A stretch of DNA of 43,338 nt from Zelonia costaricensis (taxonomy: Eukaryota; Euglenozoa; Kinetoplastea; Trypanosomatida; Trypanosomatidae): NCBI GenBank assembly GCA_030849075.1, contig JASAOO010003336.1, positions 1 through 43,338 of the forward strand, written 5' to 3'. The first letter of the stretch is position 1. Each line of letters begins with the position of its first letter. Made by a program: the position numbers and the translations under genes. The notes below the pieces were generated by a model. That model was not told the DNA's origin. It saw only the letters and a program-made list of their open reading frames with translations, and ran no database searches. Shown here one piece after another: positions 16,821 through 27,070 of this stretch.

Positions 16821-19800
16821 TCACGGTGCACGGCGCGGTGGCAGACCCAACGGACGCACCGGCACGCCCTGCTCTCTCGCCTCATGGGTTGAGAGCAGGC
16901 TGGTGGCGTGTGCGGGCCGATGCGTCGCCGCGTTGTCGCGGCGCGTCTTCGATCCGCTGCGACGCCGCACACGCGGACCCGCCGTGACGTTCGCCCTTCC
17001 CGCGGCCTCCTCTCCCTCGGCGATGCGACAGTCAGGCGCGTCGGCGTCCGCGGCTCCGTCGTCTCCGTGGTAGCTGTGCGCGTGTGCGGGCGCCGTGACC
17101 GAGGCCAGCAGCGGCACGGCGGCGGCATCGGGTCCCCCAAGCGGGGAAGGAGTGCTGGAGGTGTCAAGGCAAATCCCTGAAAGCGGGACCCGGCGACCGT
17201 CGCTGTCGGGCGCGCTGATCCGGCGCGGCCGCTTTGCGTCGGAGCGATCGAGTATGCCCCGCGTCGCGCAGGCATCGGCGGCCGTCCCGGCCGCAGTAGC
17301 GTGGCAACGCCCCGCAGTCGCTACAGCGCGCGGCAGCAGCATGACGCCGCTCACTTCAGACGACGTCAAGCGCCCGGGCAGTGGCGCGGCGACTGGCACC
17401 ACGTCGCGTTTTCTCACCATCGTGGGCCGCTGAAGCGGCGCCGCGAGCCGCGCACCGTCTTGCACAACCGAAGCCGGCGCTGCGGTCCTCGCGCCGCACT
17501 CCTCCAGCTCCTGCGCCAGGCACAGGCGCGGAGCTAGAGACGGTGACACGCACGCTGGTGTCCTGGTACTCGGTCCAGTGCCCATCATTGCCGCCCTCTG
17601 CGCCTGCGCCAGCTCGGAGGGCCGGTACGTGACGCTCACAAGTGACGGGACAGAGCGAGCCGACGCCACCGCAGCGACGCCGCCCTCTGCGAGGGCACGC
17701 AGCTGCGTGGCAGGTGCGCGGTGTGTCTGCAGCGCCAGCGCGACGGGTCGCCCGGACGGGGTGAGGCAGAGCAGCTGGCGGTGCATCGTGCCGTCATCGG
17801 TGTCGTCCTCGTGGTCGTCGAGGTCGAGCGAGGCGCTGCTGATGGGGCTCATGGACTCGTTGGGCGGCTGGTACGGCGGCACGCTACTCATGCCGCTCAC
17901 TTCTGTGCTCCCGCACGCGCCGGGTCGCGGGTGCGGGGAGGCGAGGCGACGATGGAGGCCGCTGCCGCCGCAGCGCACAGACGAGCTGCGGCTGTCCGTG
18001 CCCGCCGGCTCGGTGCTGCTGCCGCCGTGCAGCCGCGACGCGGTGGGGGACGGTGGGAGGCGCTTGCGGTCGTCCAGCCGCGGCGGGTGCGCTGATGCGG
18101 CACTTCCCGTAACACGCTGACCTGCCTCAGCGGCAGCGCTCACGACGTCACCGCCAGCGACGGTGCCGACCTGACGCGCTGGTTTCCATTCGCTGTCCGT
18201 GAATACGGCGACTCGCTTCACGGCCGCCGCCCGCTGCGGGACGGCTTGGCGTCGCAGCAGCTGCGCCGAGGCAGCTCGCCGCGTGCCCCGTGCGTCGGTC
18301 GGGGTGGAGGGGGGGCTCCCTCTTGGGCCAGATGGCAGCTGCTCGCCTTTCCCACTTTTCGAGGCATCTGCGGTGGGGGCTGCGGACGCGGCTGACGACC
18401 GCGGCGCTGGCGATGTCGCTTCCGTTGCCACGGCGGCGGCTGTTGCGGTCCGGCGGCGCAGCTGGCGCGCGTACATGCCGGAGGCGCGGTGCTCCGCAGT
18501 AGCGGCGGCGGGGGCGTCACCCATGTCGAAGCCGTAGTCCGCACAATGCGGCTCGCGGATGCTGACGTCGCGAGGCAGCGCCTTCGACCCGCCTTCCCGC
18601 CCCTCCACGTTGCCGTGGTCGTTGTCCGACTCTGAGACGGCCGTGCTCTCCGTGGTGCTGGGGCACCCGTGAGAGCGTTGCAGACCCCGTCGCAGGGCCT
18701 GCTGCGTCTCGCGCAGGGCCGCAGCTTGTCCACTCAGCTGCTCCTGCAGCCCCAGCACGCGCTGTTCGAGCTCCTGCTGCCGCCCACGCATCCTCTGCAC
18801 GCACTTGACCATGGCCAGGAGGTGCTGATGCTGAACGACGCCACTGTACAGCTCGTTGCCGCGGTGGGTGCCGGTGGGGCAGCAGCCGACAAGAGCGAGC
18901 GGGCACACCATCAGGGACGGCAGCTCGTCTTTCGAGCCCGTGACGGGCGATGAGGCCGCCTCCGGTGCGGCCGCAAACTCCGCCGTCGGCGCTCGCCTCT
19001 TCTGCTCCGCAGAAGCGCCGCGAGAGGGCTGCGTGGGCACGTCCAGCGGCGGTCCGTCGCGGCCGGAGAGGGGCGGGGAGGCGATGGGGTCCGTGGAGCT
19101 CGGCGGGACAAACTGCAGTGCTCGGAACGGCGCATTCCCCTGCGATGCCGCGCTGCCCGCGAAGGCAGAGCCGCTGTTGGAGTCCGGCGGTGCCGCCTCA
19201 CCGCCCGCCTCGTGTCCTTCCCGCATCTTCTCCCACGGCTGCAGCCACACACGACGCGACGGCCGGGTGGTCGACGACGCAGCTTCGCGGTCGAGTGCCG
19301 TACCGAGGGCACCGCTGCTGTTGACCCGCGCGCTTGCACTGCTGTCGGTGCTGAGCCCCGTGTCGTCGAGCTGCATCGCGTCGAGGTCGGTGATGGCGCT
19401 GGGGGACCGCAGCCCGTTTGGGAGCACCTTGTCCGTGCCAGCGGACACGGCAAGCGCCGCGGTGACGGTCGGGGAGGACGGCAGGCTGGAGGCGGGCAGC
19501 GCTGGTCGGTACGAGTAGAGGGGCATCCCCTTCTCCACCCGTGCGCCGCCGCCGCCGTCGTCATCGCCGGCCACAGCCGGCGCCGTAGCGGGGTCTGTCG
19601 TGGGTGCCACACCTGGATCAGCTGGCTGCTGCTGTTGCTGCTGGGACGCGACGAGTTGCCGGAGACGTGCTGTGGAGGAGCGCCGCGACTGGGCGAGGGG
19701 CTTCGCGGCTGCGGGCGGGTGCGCGGCGATGGCCGAGGCGTTGACGCTCGGCGATGCGGTCGGTCCGGTGGTGTCCAGTGGCGTCGGCGTCTGCGATTGC

Positions 19801-20108
19801 GGCGGTTGCGCCGAGTGGTGGTGGGAGTGAGGATCGTTGCTGGTCCGTTTCGGGTCCGCGGCTCCCGCGTGCGCCTCACGAGATGCGGCATCGGCATTCG
19901 CGTACCGGTTGTCCACCGACGAAGAACCCCCGCGCGTGTCACCGCGGACAGCATTGTGTGGCTTGGCCACGGCTGCAGCTTCGCATAGAGTCTGATGGGC
20001 GCCGTGGCCGCTGCCCGCATTGGGTTTGTCGCGTGCTTCAGCAGCGGTGTTCACCGGAAGGGACGTCAGCGGACCCCGCGGTGGCGCTGCGACATTGAGT
20101 GCCGGCAT
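16821..20108 (-). CDS. Large, mostly disordered protein with TRAF-like Cys/His segment and coiled coil
   Basis: I do not recognise this 1095-residue protein. Most of it is low-complexity Ala/Pro/Ser/Arg/Gly sequence without clear folds. One short region, residues about 395-480, looks conserved: CPLALVGCCPTGTHRGNEL followed by His residues (VQHQHLLAMV) and then a coiled coil (RMRGRQQELEQRVLGLQEQL and on). The C-x6-C-x(n)-R-x(n)-H-x-H-L pattern followed by a coiled coil recalls the last zinc finger and leucine-rich helix of TRAF-type proteins; this is an inference from pattern alone. The ATG at 20108 is the first in the frame; the open frame runs upstream only through non-ATG codons across a splice signal. 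Short motif-like islands late in the protein (for example MSSVPPYQPPNESMSPISS) may be binding peptides. Confidence 0.75.
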   Translation of the reverse strand: MPALNVAAPPRGPLTSLPVNTAAEARDKPNAGSGHGAHQTLCEAAAVAKPHNAVRGDTRGGSSSVDNRYANADAASREAHAGAADPKRTSNDPHSHHHSAQPPQSQTPTPLDTTGPTASPSVNASAIAAHPPAAAKPLAQSRRSSTARLRQLVASQQQQQQPADPGVAPTTDPATAPAVAGDDDGGGGARVEKGMPLYSYRPALPASSLPSSPTVTAALAVSAGTDKVLPNGLRSPSAITDLDAMQLDDTGLSTDSSASARVNSSGALGTALDREAASSTTRPSRRVWLQPWEKMREGHEAGGEAAPPDSNSGSAFAGSAASQGNAPFRALQFVPPSSTDPIASPPLSGRDGPPLDVPTQPSRGASAEQKRRAPTAEFAAAPEAASSPVTGSKDELPSLMVCPLALVGCCPTGTHRGNELYSGVVQHQHLLAMVKCVQRMRGRQQELEQRVLGLQEQLSGQAAALRETQQALRRGLQRSHGCPSTTESTAVSESDNDHGNVEGREGGSKALPRDVSIREPHCADYGFDMGDAPAAATAEHRASGMYARQLRRRTATAAAVATEATSPAPRSSAASAAPTADASKSGKGEQLPSGPRGSPPSTPTDARGTRRAASAQLLRRQAVPQRAAAVKRVAVFTDSEWKPARQVGTVAGGDVVSAAAEAGQRVTGSAASAHPPRLDDRKRLPPSPTASRLHGGSSTEPAGTDSRSSSVRCGGSGLHRRLASPHPRPGACGSTEVSGMSSVPPYQPPNESMSPISSASLDLDDHEDDTDDGTMHRQLLCLTPSGRPVALALQTHRAPATQLRALAEGGVAAVASARSVPSLVSVTYRPSELAQAQRAAMMGTGPSTRTPACVSPSLAPRLCLAQELEECGARTAAPASVVQDGARLAAPLQRPTMVRKRDVVPVAAPLPGRLTSSEVSGVMLLPRAVATAGRCHATAAGTAADACATRGILDRSDAKRPRRISAPDSDGRRVPLSGICLDTSSTPSPLGGPDAAAVPLLASVTAPAHAHSYHGDDGAADADAPDCRIAEGEEAAGRANVTAGPRVRRRSGSKTRRDNAATHRPAHATSLLSTHEAREQGVPVRPLGLPPRRAP

Positions 20109-20353
20109 CTCCGTCGTGTGCCTGAGGCAGTCCACGCCACCACAACGATGTGCCTCTGTGTTGGAGGAAGGCTGCGGACACGGGGTACACGCGATCAAAT
20201 GCCCGAGAGCGGCTGAGAATGGGACGCGGGCGCCTCCAGGAAAGAAAGGACGACGTGAAATGAAGTGCGCGCTCAACGACGAAAAGTCGCTCAGAGAGAA
20301 TAACGGGGGTTGCGCCGGGGGTGGGGCGCGAGGTGCAGCTTGTGCGGAACACC

Positions 20354-20380
20354 CTAGAGGGGGGAAGACAAGAACGAAAA
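20354..20380 (-). promoter_or_regulatory. Predicted spliced-leader acceptor for the TRAF-like protein gene
   Basis: The coding strand reads a T/C tract ending TTCCCCCCTCTAG, with the AG at 20355-20354. No ATG lies between it and the start at 20108, giving a 5' UTR of about 245 nt. Confidence 0.55.
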
Positions 20381-21162
20381 CAGCCGCACAGGTGCGGGAC
20401 AGGGGGGAGGGGGGCAAACTGAACCAGAGATGAAACAAGCAGAAGGCAGATACCACAAGAGAGAGAGAGTCGATGCGCACTTAAGCTCTCTTGTTCTTTC
20501 TTCTATGGTGCGCGTGTGGCGGCGCGGGTGTGCTTCTGACTGGGCGTCGTCGCGATGAGTCACCGCTCTAGATGCGGAGCGCGTAGCAGGTGATGTTCAG
20601 GGGAAGAGGGGATAGGCGGATTGACGCAGCAACATGCACACACACACACACACACGTCGAGACGTGACCTCCCTGCGCGTGTGCGTGTCGTGGCTGTTTC
20701 TCCAGCGCTCTAGGGCAGGAAATCTAATACACAATCAAACACGGAAAAGGGGGAAGAAACACTGGGCAGGGATCGTGTGCGCAGTGTCTAAGGGAGTTGT
20801 AGGGCTTTTTGGGTGGGTTCCTCTTTCGCGGGGATGCGAGGTTGCGGGTGTGCGCAGGTTCGTGCCGCGGTCGATCACATTCCACACACCCGCCTGGGGG
20901 CGGGTTGTACGCGACTCAAGTGCCCGACGTGCGTTGAGGGCTGCGAGCTGACGCAGAAAGCAGGTCAGCGAGGGTGCGCGTTGCAGCTCAATTAGTTTTT
21001 TTCCTTCTTCTTCTTCGGGAAGGGGGGAGGGGGCGCCACGAACGTAGTGCTTCGCTGTTGTGTGTGTGTGTGTGTGTGTTTATGTTTGCTTCTGGCGCCG
21101 ACGAAGGGAATGTGGCGGCAACTTCGCTGGCAAAGAGGGACCCGCAAGTACGTTCGTGTGTT

Positions 21163-21168
<6 letters not shown>

Positions 21169-21199
<31 letters not shown>
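21169..21199. repeat. (GT)n microsatellite
   Basis: A GT run of about 30 bases; a related, shorter run lies about 110 bases to the left at 21058-21079. Confidence 0.95.
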
Positions 21200-21200
<1 letters not shown>

Positions 21201-21712
21201 CGAACGTGAACAAGAGAGACCAAAAGACAACGCGGATAGCGAGAAGAGAAGGGGTGTGACCACCGTGTCATGTTGGGATAGGTGCCGCAAAGAAGGCGTC
21301 TCTACAGGGAAGCCGTGGCGCGGGGGGGGCAGCGAAGCGAGGGACTCACTGGGTGTTGCCAGGACGTGGGCGCGTCTTTCGCTTTCCATGCGGAGCGTCG
21401 CCCCGCGCACGACGGGGGGGGGGGGCCGCAGTGACGGAAGAGTGGAAGAGAATCAGAGAGTGCCAGCGCTTGCTATTGCGCGGAGTGCATGTAGGCACCC
21501 GCTAACCACGCACCAAAGTTGACTCGCCGATGCATGCGTGCCTTTCTTTTCTCTTCTTTGCCGTCTCTTCGGTGGCGCCGACGCGGAATTCGCGCGTGGT
21601 CACATGAGCTGCACGCGGTTTCACCGCGGCTCACAGGTCGGCGGGCCGTGCAAACACAGACGAGCGCTTCTATCAACTCGTAGGCGGGGGGGGGACGCAT
21701 GCTGCGCGCGTG

Positions 21713-24700
21713 CTAGGTGACGGCGTGCTCGTACCACTGGAGTCGCTCCCAGTCCTGCTCCGAGTAGCCGTGCAACAGCATCTCGCGCACCCGCAGCAGC
21801 GCCGCCTCCTCCGTCTCACCCGCCACCTCGCCGCCGGCGTCGCGCTTGTCAAGCAGCGCGTGCTGACGCAGACGCTGGGCGAGCTGGCGCAGGAGGTCCT
21901 GCTCCTCGGCGCTCATGAAGGCCACCGCGCTCACCGGCTCCGCCGAAGCCTCGGCACCCCGACTGCGCGCCCTCGGCCCGGCGGTAGAGCCCGCCGTAGC
22001 GTTGGTGGGGGAGCAGCTCCCGTTGGGGAGCAGACGCGACAGCAGCGAAACCGACTCCGTCCTGCACTGACTCACGGCCGCGGTCCCGGCCGAGCAGTCG
22101 CGGTGCTGCACGAGCTGGTTCGCCTCGCCCACCGAGTAGATACACAGCTCATCGACGCTGACGCACACGCACGACACGGTGCGACCAACGGCGCCGGAGA
22201 GCGGATTCAGGTTGAAGCCGAGCGGCGAGGTAGTGGGGGGGGCCGCACCCCTGCCCTCTCCCGCCCCGCCGGCGACGAGGGTGGCCGCAGTAGGGGCCGT
22301 GGCGGCCGCCGTCGTGAGGTCGCCCACGGCTGGGCCGTACGGGGAGACTGTGGCATCACTCGAGGCCTCGCGCCGCAGCGAGGTCGCGCTTCCCTGCTTC
22401 GGCAGCGGCCGCAGAGGAGCTGCCATCGTGGTTGACGAGGGGCCCGCCATGAGGGTGAAAGAGCTGCAGTCCTCCTTCACGCTGCACTCGACGATGGAGA
22501 GGGTGTCGCCGTCCACGGCGTAGCACGTCCCGTTCGCCGCCACAAACACCGTGCAGAAGGTGTTGCGATCGCCATCGGCCTCCCGCACGCAGAAGACGCG
22601 CGCCCGCTGTACGAGGGGGCTGTCGCCGAGGCGCGCGGCCCACCGGCACTGCGCCCGGAGCACAAGCCGGTCCCCCTTCCCACTGCCGGCATCGCTGATG
22701 CTGACGTTACCGGCGAGGGTGTCGTCGAGGCCGCTCCCTGGGTACGCCGAGCCAGACCCTCCGGCTGACGGCCCACCTTCGCCACCGTGCTGCATCCGGA
22801 ATGGCCCGGATGTGGCAGCGGCCGCGGCAGAAGCTGAGGAGGGGCCGTCACCCCCACCACTGCCAGACATCGCGCCCGCCGTGGGCTTCACGGAGCTGGC
22901 ATCCACCGCCCCGCCTCCCGCAGCGACGGCGGCGGTGCCGCTGCCGCCGACGGCGCCGCGCCCAGCCTCGCCATCCCCACGGCTGCGCTGCCGTGGTGCG
23001 TCGCTGTACCGCCCCCGTCGCGGCGATGAGAGGGGCACGCTCGGGGCGGGCGTGGGCACTCTCGAGGCCGCTGCGGTCGAGGTCACCTGCGGCGTCGTCG
23101 GCGCCGGCAGGAAAATGTTGTAGGTCACGAGCGGTGCGCGGCGGCGCCGTGGTGGGTGGGAAAGGCGGGGCCGTCCACCGCGGTCCGACCCGTGCTGGCC
23201 GCTCGTCGTGTGATGTAGATCGCCGCCCGGCGGTGGCTGGCGAGGCCGCTGGCCGGAGGAGGTCGGGGACGAGGCAGGGCGATGCGGGGTGCGGCTGGCG
23301 CTGCCAAGGCGGTGCTGCTGCTGCTGCTTGTCCGCACGAAGCTTGGACAGCAGCGGGCGGGGTGGGTGGCGCGTGTCGTAGAGCCGCACCGTGCCCTGCG
23401 GCAGGCGCCGCTGCCGTCGCGAGAGCGCAGAGAGGCGCACGACGGAGAAGCGCAGCTCCAGCGCGTGGCCGTCCTCGCAGCTCAGTGCCAGCGCGACCTG
23501 CGAGCCGCCCACGGACACGTCGATAGAGGTTGGCAGCCGTACCTCGGGTGCCGCCTCGACGGCGGCCACCACCGCGGCGTTCGTCGGCGACGAGACAGAG
23601 GGCAGATACGAGTGCAGCCAGGCCGGATCTGCGCCCGCCACGCCATGGGAGCGTGACCCGTCGCCGTCGTGCCAACTCGACTGCGCCCCTCCGCGAGCGG
23701 CGGCGACGCCACGGCTTAGTGGCGACTGGCGCTGATGTTGGCGGCGACGCCGGACGCGCTGGCGGGTGCCCTCGGTCTCGGCGAGCTTCACAAGCGAAGC
23801 ATGCATCCCTTTCTGACTGTCGCTGGCGGTGTTGCGCGTGGGGGACGCGTGCGCCGCACCACCGCCAGCCTCATCCACCGCGGCGGCCGGGCGGCGCAGC
23901 AGCATCGTCGGCACGCTCTCCGCCCGCATGTGGGCGAGACTGCGGGCCAGCAAGGTGGGGTCCACCGAGGACGTCTCCGCATCTCGGCCACGGCTGCTGC
24001 AGCCGCTGCCGTCAGAGCCGCTCGTGCCGCTACTGCTGCCGCTGCTGCTGACGCTGTCGTACTCGCCCGCGTCGTCGCCGCCGCTCGTGGCGCTGCGGCT
24101 CGAGGCAGGCACTGGGGTGCCGCTGCCACCGTCGTACGGGTCGAGCTCTCCATAATCTGCGGCGTCCATGACGCCCAGTGCGCCGTCTGCGGTGTCCATC
24201 AGCTGCGTCGATACCACGGCGGTTGCTCCCGCAACGGAACCGGAGGCTAAACCCGACGCCGCCCGGCTGCCCAGCCCGAGCGCCTCGATTGCGTCCCCCT
24301 CCTCACCCTCCGCGTCCAGCTCGTCTCCGCTGTCGCTGTCGTCGCTGTCGCACAGACCGCCGGGACGGCGCGGCTGCGACTGCGGCAGTGCGTGCGGGGT
24401 GCGCCACGACATCCGCCGGTCCCCCGACGCCGTCCCGAGTGCCATTGTCGAGATACTTGGGCTGGCGTACGACGCCTCTGTATCCTCCCCGCCGTCTCGG
24501 TGGCTGCGGTGCGGCCAGCGGTCCTGCGACGCCGCCAGCCCCGGCCCGAGGCCGGCGAGGGAGGACGGTGGGGCGTGATGGCCCAAGATGAGGGACGCGC
24601 CACCACCCACACCGCCCACGCCGTGCAGCGCCGACGCCGACGACGGCGAGCTGACGGAGAAGACGGAGGAGTTCGTGTGCCGGCGGTCCATACCGGTCAC

Positions 24701-27070
24701 GGCTGCAGTGGTGGGTGTTGTCGTGGGGCCGTGGATGGACAACGCAGACGACGACATCGCAGTGTGTCCCCCTGCTGCGGCACGAGTCGCCGAGCCCACG
24801 TCGCCGGTCCCCGCGCTGCCCACCCCCATCGGCGGCGCCCCTGCAGCGCCCCCGTTCAACGATGCCGCCGCCCGCAACACCTCCCCGGTAGCAGCAGCAC
24901 CGCCGCCGCCGCCCCAGTCCTCCCCTGCCACGTCAGCGCCTGTCTGCAGGAGCGGCACGTCGAAGGCGTGGCAGCCGAGGTGCATGGCCCACAGCGGCTT
25001 CACCAGGACGGGCCGGCCCATCTCCGCGGCCTGGATGGCGCGCCGGCGAGCTTGGCGGCGCTGCTGGCTCGTACTGAGCGGACCCGCTCCCCCGCCGCCG
25101 CTGCCCGCCCCGTGGCCCGGCCCACTGCCACCACCCGCACCCCCACCACCGTCGTTGTCTCCCGCCAACAGCGCGTCGACTGCCGCCCCTGTAGCGGCGG
25201 TTGGCGCGGCCGGCAACGCCGGCGCGGTGGGGCGCCGCGGCAGAGCGCCACTGCTCGGTGCACCGCCTCTGCTGCCGTCGGCGGCAGCGACGTTGGGACT
25301 GCTGCCCAGGGGGGCCGGCCGGCTGACCGCGCGCCCCGACCCGGCGAGGGCCGTCTTTGCGGAGGAGGACGAGAGGGGCGGGCGCAGGCCCAGCGACGGT
25401 GAGACGCGACCAGCCGCCGCCACAAACGCAGCAGCCACCCCGGCAGCGCCCATCGCCTCGGCCTCGCCGCCAGCCCCGTTGGCCCGCCGGCCGTCCGAGC
25501 CGGGTGTGTGCGAGCGACTTCGTGCGCCGCTCGAAACGTACGGGTGTGTGGGGTGTGCTGGATGGCCGTGCAGCTGCTGTTGCGCCTGCCCTTGCGGTTG
25601 CTGGCTGTGGTGATGGTGGTGTGCTGCTGCTGCTGCCGCCGCCGCCGCCGCCGCCGAGGCGCTGGCGTCGTCGCTGCGGAGCTGCACCGTGAGTGGCAGG
25701 TGCGCCGACTTGGGCTGCAGCTTGCGCCACCGCTGGATCTCGCCGAGCCCACCAGGGAGCAGAATAACATGCGTCGGGGTGGAGATGAACACAAGTGAGA
25801 CGTAGGCGCCGGCAGTCGCGGAAATGGGGTCGCGTGATGCCCCGCCCTCCGCCGCGACGCCCGGTGTGGTACGGCGCCTCATGTCGTCCAGCATCCCCGG
25901 TGCTACCGTGCTGGCGCTGGCGCTGACGTGCGTGCCCTGCCGCGGAGTGCGGGGGCTGCCACTGCCGTTGCCCTCGCCCTCCCTCCCATCCCGATCCACA
26001 GCGCCACCGTTGTGCTTGCCGTACACGGAGATGGACGACGACGCCGTGGCGATGTTGGCGTCGGCCGCTGCGACGGGGATGGCGAAGGCCTTGATGGAGG
26101 TGATCGGGTCGTGCACGAAGAGCGACAGGAGGCACGTGCCACTGAGGATCGAGTAGACGTAGAAGCGCCGGTCGTAGGAGCCCAGAAACAGCAGGTCGGC
26201 GTCGGTGTCCGGCGACAGGTCGGCGCTGAGACAGTTGGAGGGGATGTGGAAGGTGTGCGTCAGCTGCACCGCGGAGCTGTTCGCGACCTCCACGAACGAG
26301 CGGTCCGCCAGCGAGACGTGCGAGGCGCTCTGCGACATGCCGCCGCCCCCACCGGCAGGCCCCAGCGGGCGGGCGGCTGTGTGCGGTGGTGTCGTGGACG
26401 CACCGCCGCGTCCGCTACGCCCGGGCGAGGTGCGTGGCAGGGAGTTGGTACTGTCGGTGCTCCGACACGGCCAAGTAACGCCGCCCTCGTCGAACCCGCT
26501 CGACGACCCGGCGGCGTGGGCGCCGTCTCCGCTGCCGCGGTGCGGTGGCGCGTGGTTCGGCTTCAAGAAGTGGTCCATCACCTCGCACTGCCCCTCCAGC
26601 GTCACGAGCACGAGGCGGCTGAGGCCGGGGGCGTAGAGAACGACGGATATGGTGGCCGCCAGCACGCGCAGGAACAGCGGGGCGCGGCAGTCCGGCTTCA
26701 CGACGCACAGCAGCCCCTCCGTCGTGCCCACAATCACCTCCTCAACTCCGTCGTCGTCCACGTCGAACGACACCATCGCGTTGGCCAGCACCGAGCCCTC
26801 TGGGGCAAGCTTGCGAAACTCCCAGCTGTCTAGCAGAATCGAGGGCAGTCGGCGGTGCTGCAGGAAGGGCTGCAGGTCCGCGGCCGCGGCCGTAGATGCT
26901 GCCGACGCCGCAGCGGCAGCGACACCGTGAAGGTTACGGTCCTGCGGCGTGGCAGCGCGCCGTGCGTTTTCGGTGCCGGGCTTGCTGTCCGACAGATCCG
27001 CCGGACGCAGGTGCGGGGGCAGCGCCGCCGCGGCGGAACCACCACCCTCGCCGGTGCGCTCGTAGAACAT
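21713..27070 (-). CDS. Giant FG-GAP / beta-propeller protein, ITFG2-like
   Basis: A 1785-residue protein. Its N-terminal part has beta-propeller blades: residues about 79-170 contain ILLDSWEFRKLAPEGSVL, the FG-GAP-like calcium-loop pattern FDVDDDGVEEVIVGTTEGLL (Asp at regular spacing), and a second blade VLYAPGLSRLVLVTLEGQCE. Further blade-like islands are DTDADLLFLGSYDRRFYVY, VSLVFISTPTHVILLPGG, VSVGGSQVALALSCEDGHAL, FCTVFVAANGTCYAVDGDTL and VSCVCVSVDELCIYSV. Between them lie long low-complexity stretches rich in Ala, Gly, Ser, His and Pro. The order DxDxDG followed by VG-T--G resembles ITFG2, a propeller subunit of the animal KICSTOR complex, but the match is limited and other FG-GAP proteins remain possible. 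The last 70 residues are helical (EEQDLLRQLAQRLRQHALL) and end WERLQWYEHAVT. No signal peptide or membrane segment is seen. The ATG at 27070 lies about 43 nt after a good splice acceptor. Confidence 0.85.
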   Translation of the reverse strand: MFYERTGEGGGSAAAALPPHLRPADLSDSKPGTENARRAATPQDRNLHGVAAAAASAASTAAAADLQPFLQHRRLPSILLDSWEFRKLAPEGSVLANAMVSFDVDDDGVEEVIVGTTEGLLCVVKPDCRAPLFLRVLAATISVVLYAPGLSRLVLVTLEGQCEVMDHFLKPNHAPPHRGSGDGAHAAGSSSGFDEGGVTWPCRSTDSTNSLPRTSPGRSGRGGASTTPPHTAARPLGPAGGGGGMSQSASHVSLADRSFVEVANSSAVQLTHTFHIPSNCLSADLSPDTDADLLFLGSYDRRFYVYSILSGTCLLSLFVHDPITSIKAFAIPVAAADANIATASSSISVYGKHNGGAVDRDGREGEGNGSGSPRTPRQGTHVSASASTVAPGMLDDMRRRTTPGVAAEGGASRDPISATAGAYVSLVFISTPTHVILLPGGLGEIQRWRKLQPKSAHLPLTVQLRSDDASASAAAAAAAAAAAHHHHHSQQPQGQAQQQLHGHPAHPTHPYVSSGARSRSHTPGSDGRRANGAGGEAEAMGAAGVAAAFVAAAGRVSPSLGLRPPLSSSSAKTALAGSGRAVSRPAPLGSSPNVAAADGSRGGAPSSGALPRRPTAPALPAAPTAATGAAVDALLAGDNDGGGGAGGGSGPGHGAGSGGGGAGPLSTSQQRRQARRRAIQAAEMGRPVLVKPLWAMHLGCHAFDVPLLQTGADVAGEDWGGGGGAAATGEVLRAAASLNGGAAGAPPMGVGSAGTGDVGSATRAAAGGHTAMSSSALSIHGPTTTPTTAAVTGMDRRHTNSSVFSVSSPSSASALHGVGGVGGGASLILGHHAPPSSLAGLGPGLAASQDRWPHRSHRDGGEDTEASYASPSISTMALGTASGDRRMSWRTPHALPQSQPRRPGGLCDSDDSDSGDELDAEGEEGDAIEALGLGSRAASGLASGSVAGATAVVSTQLMDTADGALGVMDAADYGELDPYDGGSGTPVPASSRSATSGGDDAGEYDSVSSSGSSSGTSGSDGSGCSSRGRDAETSSVDPTLLARSLAHMRAESVPTMLLRRPAAAVDEAGGGAAHASPTRNTASDSQKGMHASLVKLAETEGTRQRVRRRRQHQRQSPLSRGVAAARGGAQSSWHDGDGSRSHGVAGADPAWLHSYLPSVSSPTNAAVVAAVEAAPEVRLPTSIDVSVGGSQVALALSCEDGHALELRFSVVRLSALSRRQRRLPQGTVRLYDTRHPPRPLLSKLRADKQQQQHRLGSASRTPHRPASSPTSSGQRPRQPPPGGDLHHTTSGQHGSDRGGRPRLSHPPRRRRAPLVTYNIFLPAPTTPQVTSTAAASRVPTPAPSVPLSSPRRGRYSDAPRQRSRGDGEAGRGAVGGSGTAAVAAGGGAVDASSVKPTAGAMSGSGGGDGPSSASAAAAATSGPFRMQHGGEGGPSAGGSGSAYPGSGLDDTLAGNVSISDAGSGKGDRLVLRAQCRWAARLGDSPLVQRARVFCVREADGDRNTFCTVFVAANGTCYAVDGDTLSIVECSVKEDCSSFTLMAGPSSTTMAAPLRPLPKQGSATSLRREASSDATVSPYGPAVGDLTTAAATAPTAATLVAGGAGEGRGAAPPTTSPLGFNLNPLSGAVGRTVSCVCVSVDELCIYSVGEANQLVQHRDCSAGTAAVSQCRTESVSLLSRLLPNGSCSPTNATAGSTAGPRARSRGAEASAEPVSAVAFMSAEEQDLLRQLAQRLRQHALLDKRDAGGEVAGETEEAALLRVREMLLHGYSEQDWERLQWYEHAVT

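Larger units (their letters stand above)
20109..21712. other. Intergenic region between the FG-GAP protein gene and the TRAF-like protein gene
   Basis: About 1.6 kb with no supported gene. It has a CA repeat at about 20637-20655, two GT runs (about 21058-21079 and 21169-21199), a T/C-rich patch at about 20994-21017 on the plus strand, and G runs at about 21413-21426. The part next to 20108 is the predicted 5' UTR. Confidence 0.6.

Noticed and set aside
20109..20480. N-terminal extension of the TRAF-like protein that looks like a signal peptide
   Set aside because: It starts at a GTG and its hydrophobic stretch is the translation of a polypyrimidine splicing tract ending in AG at 20354.
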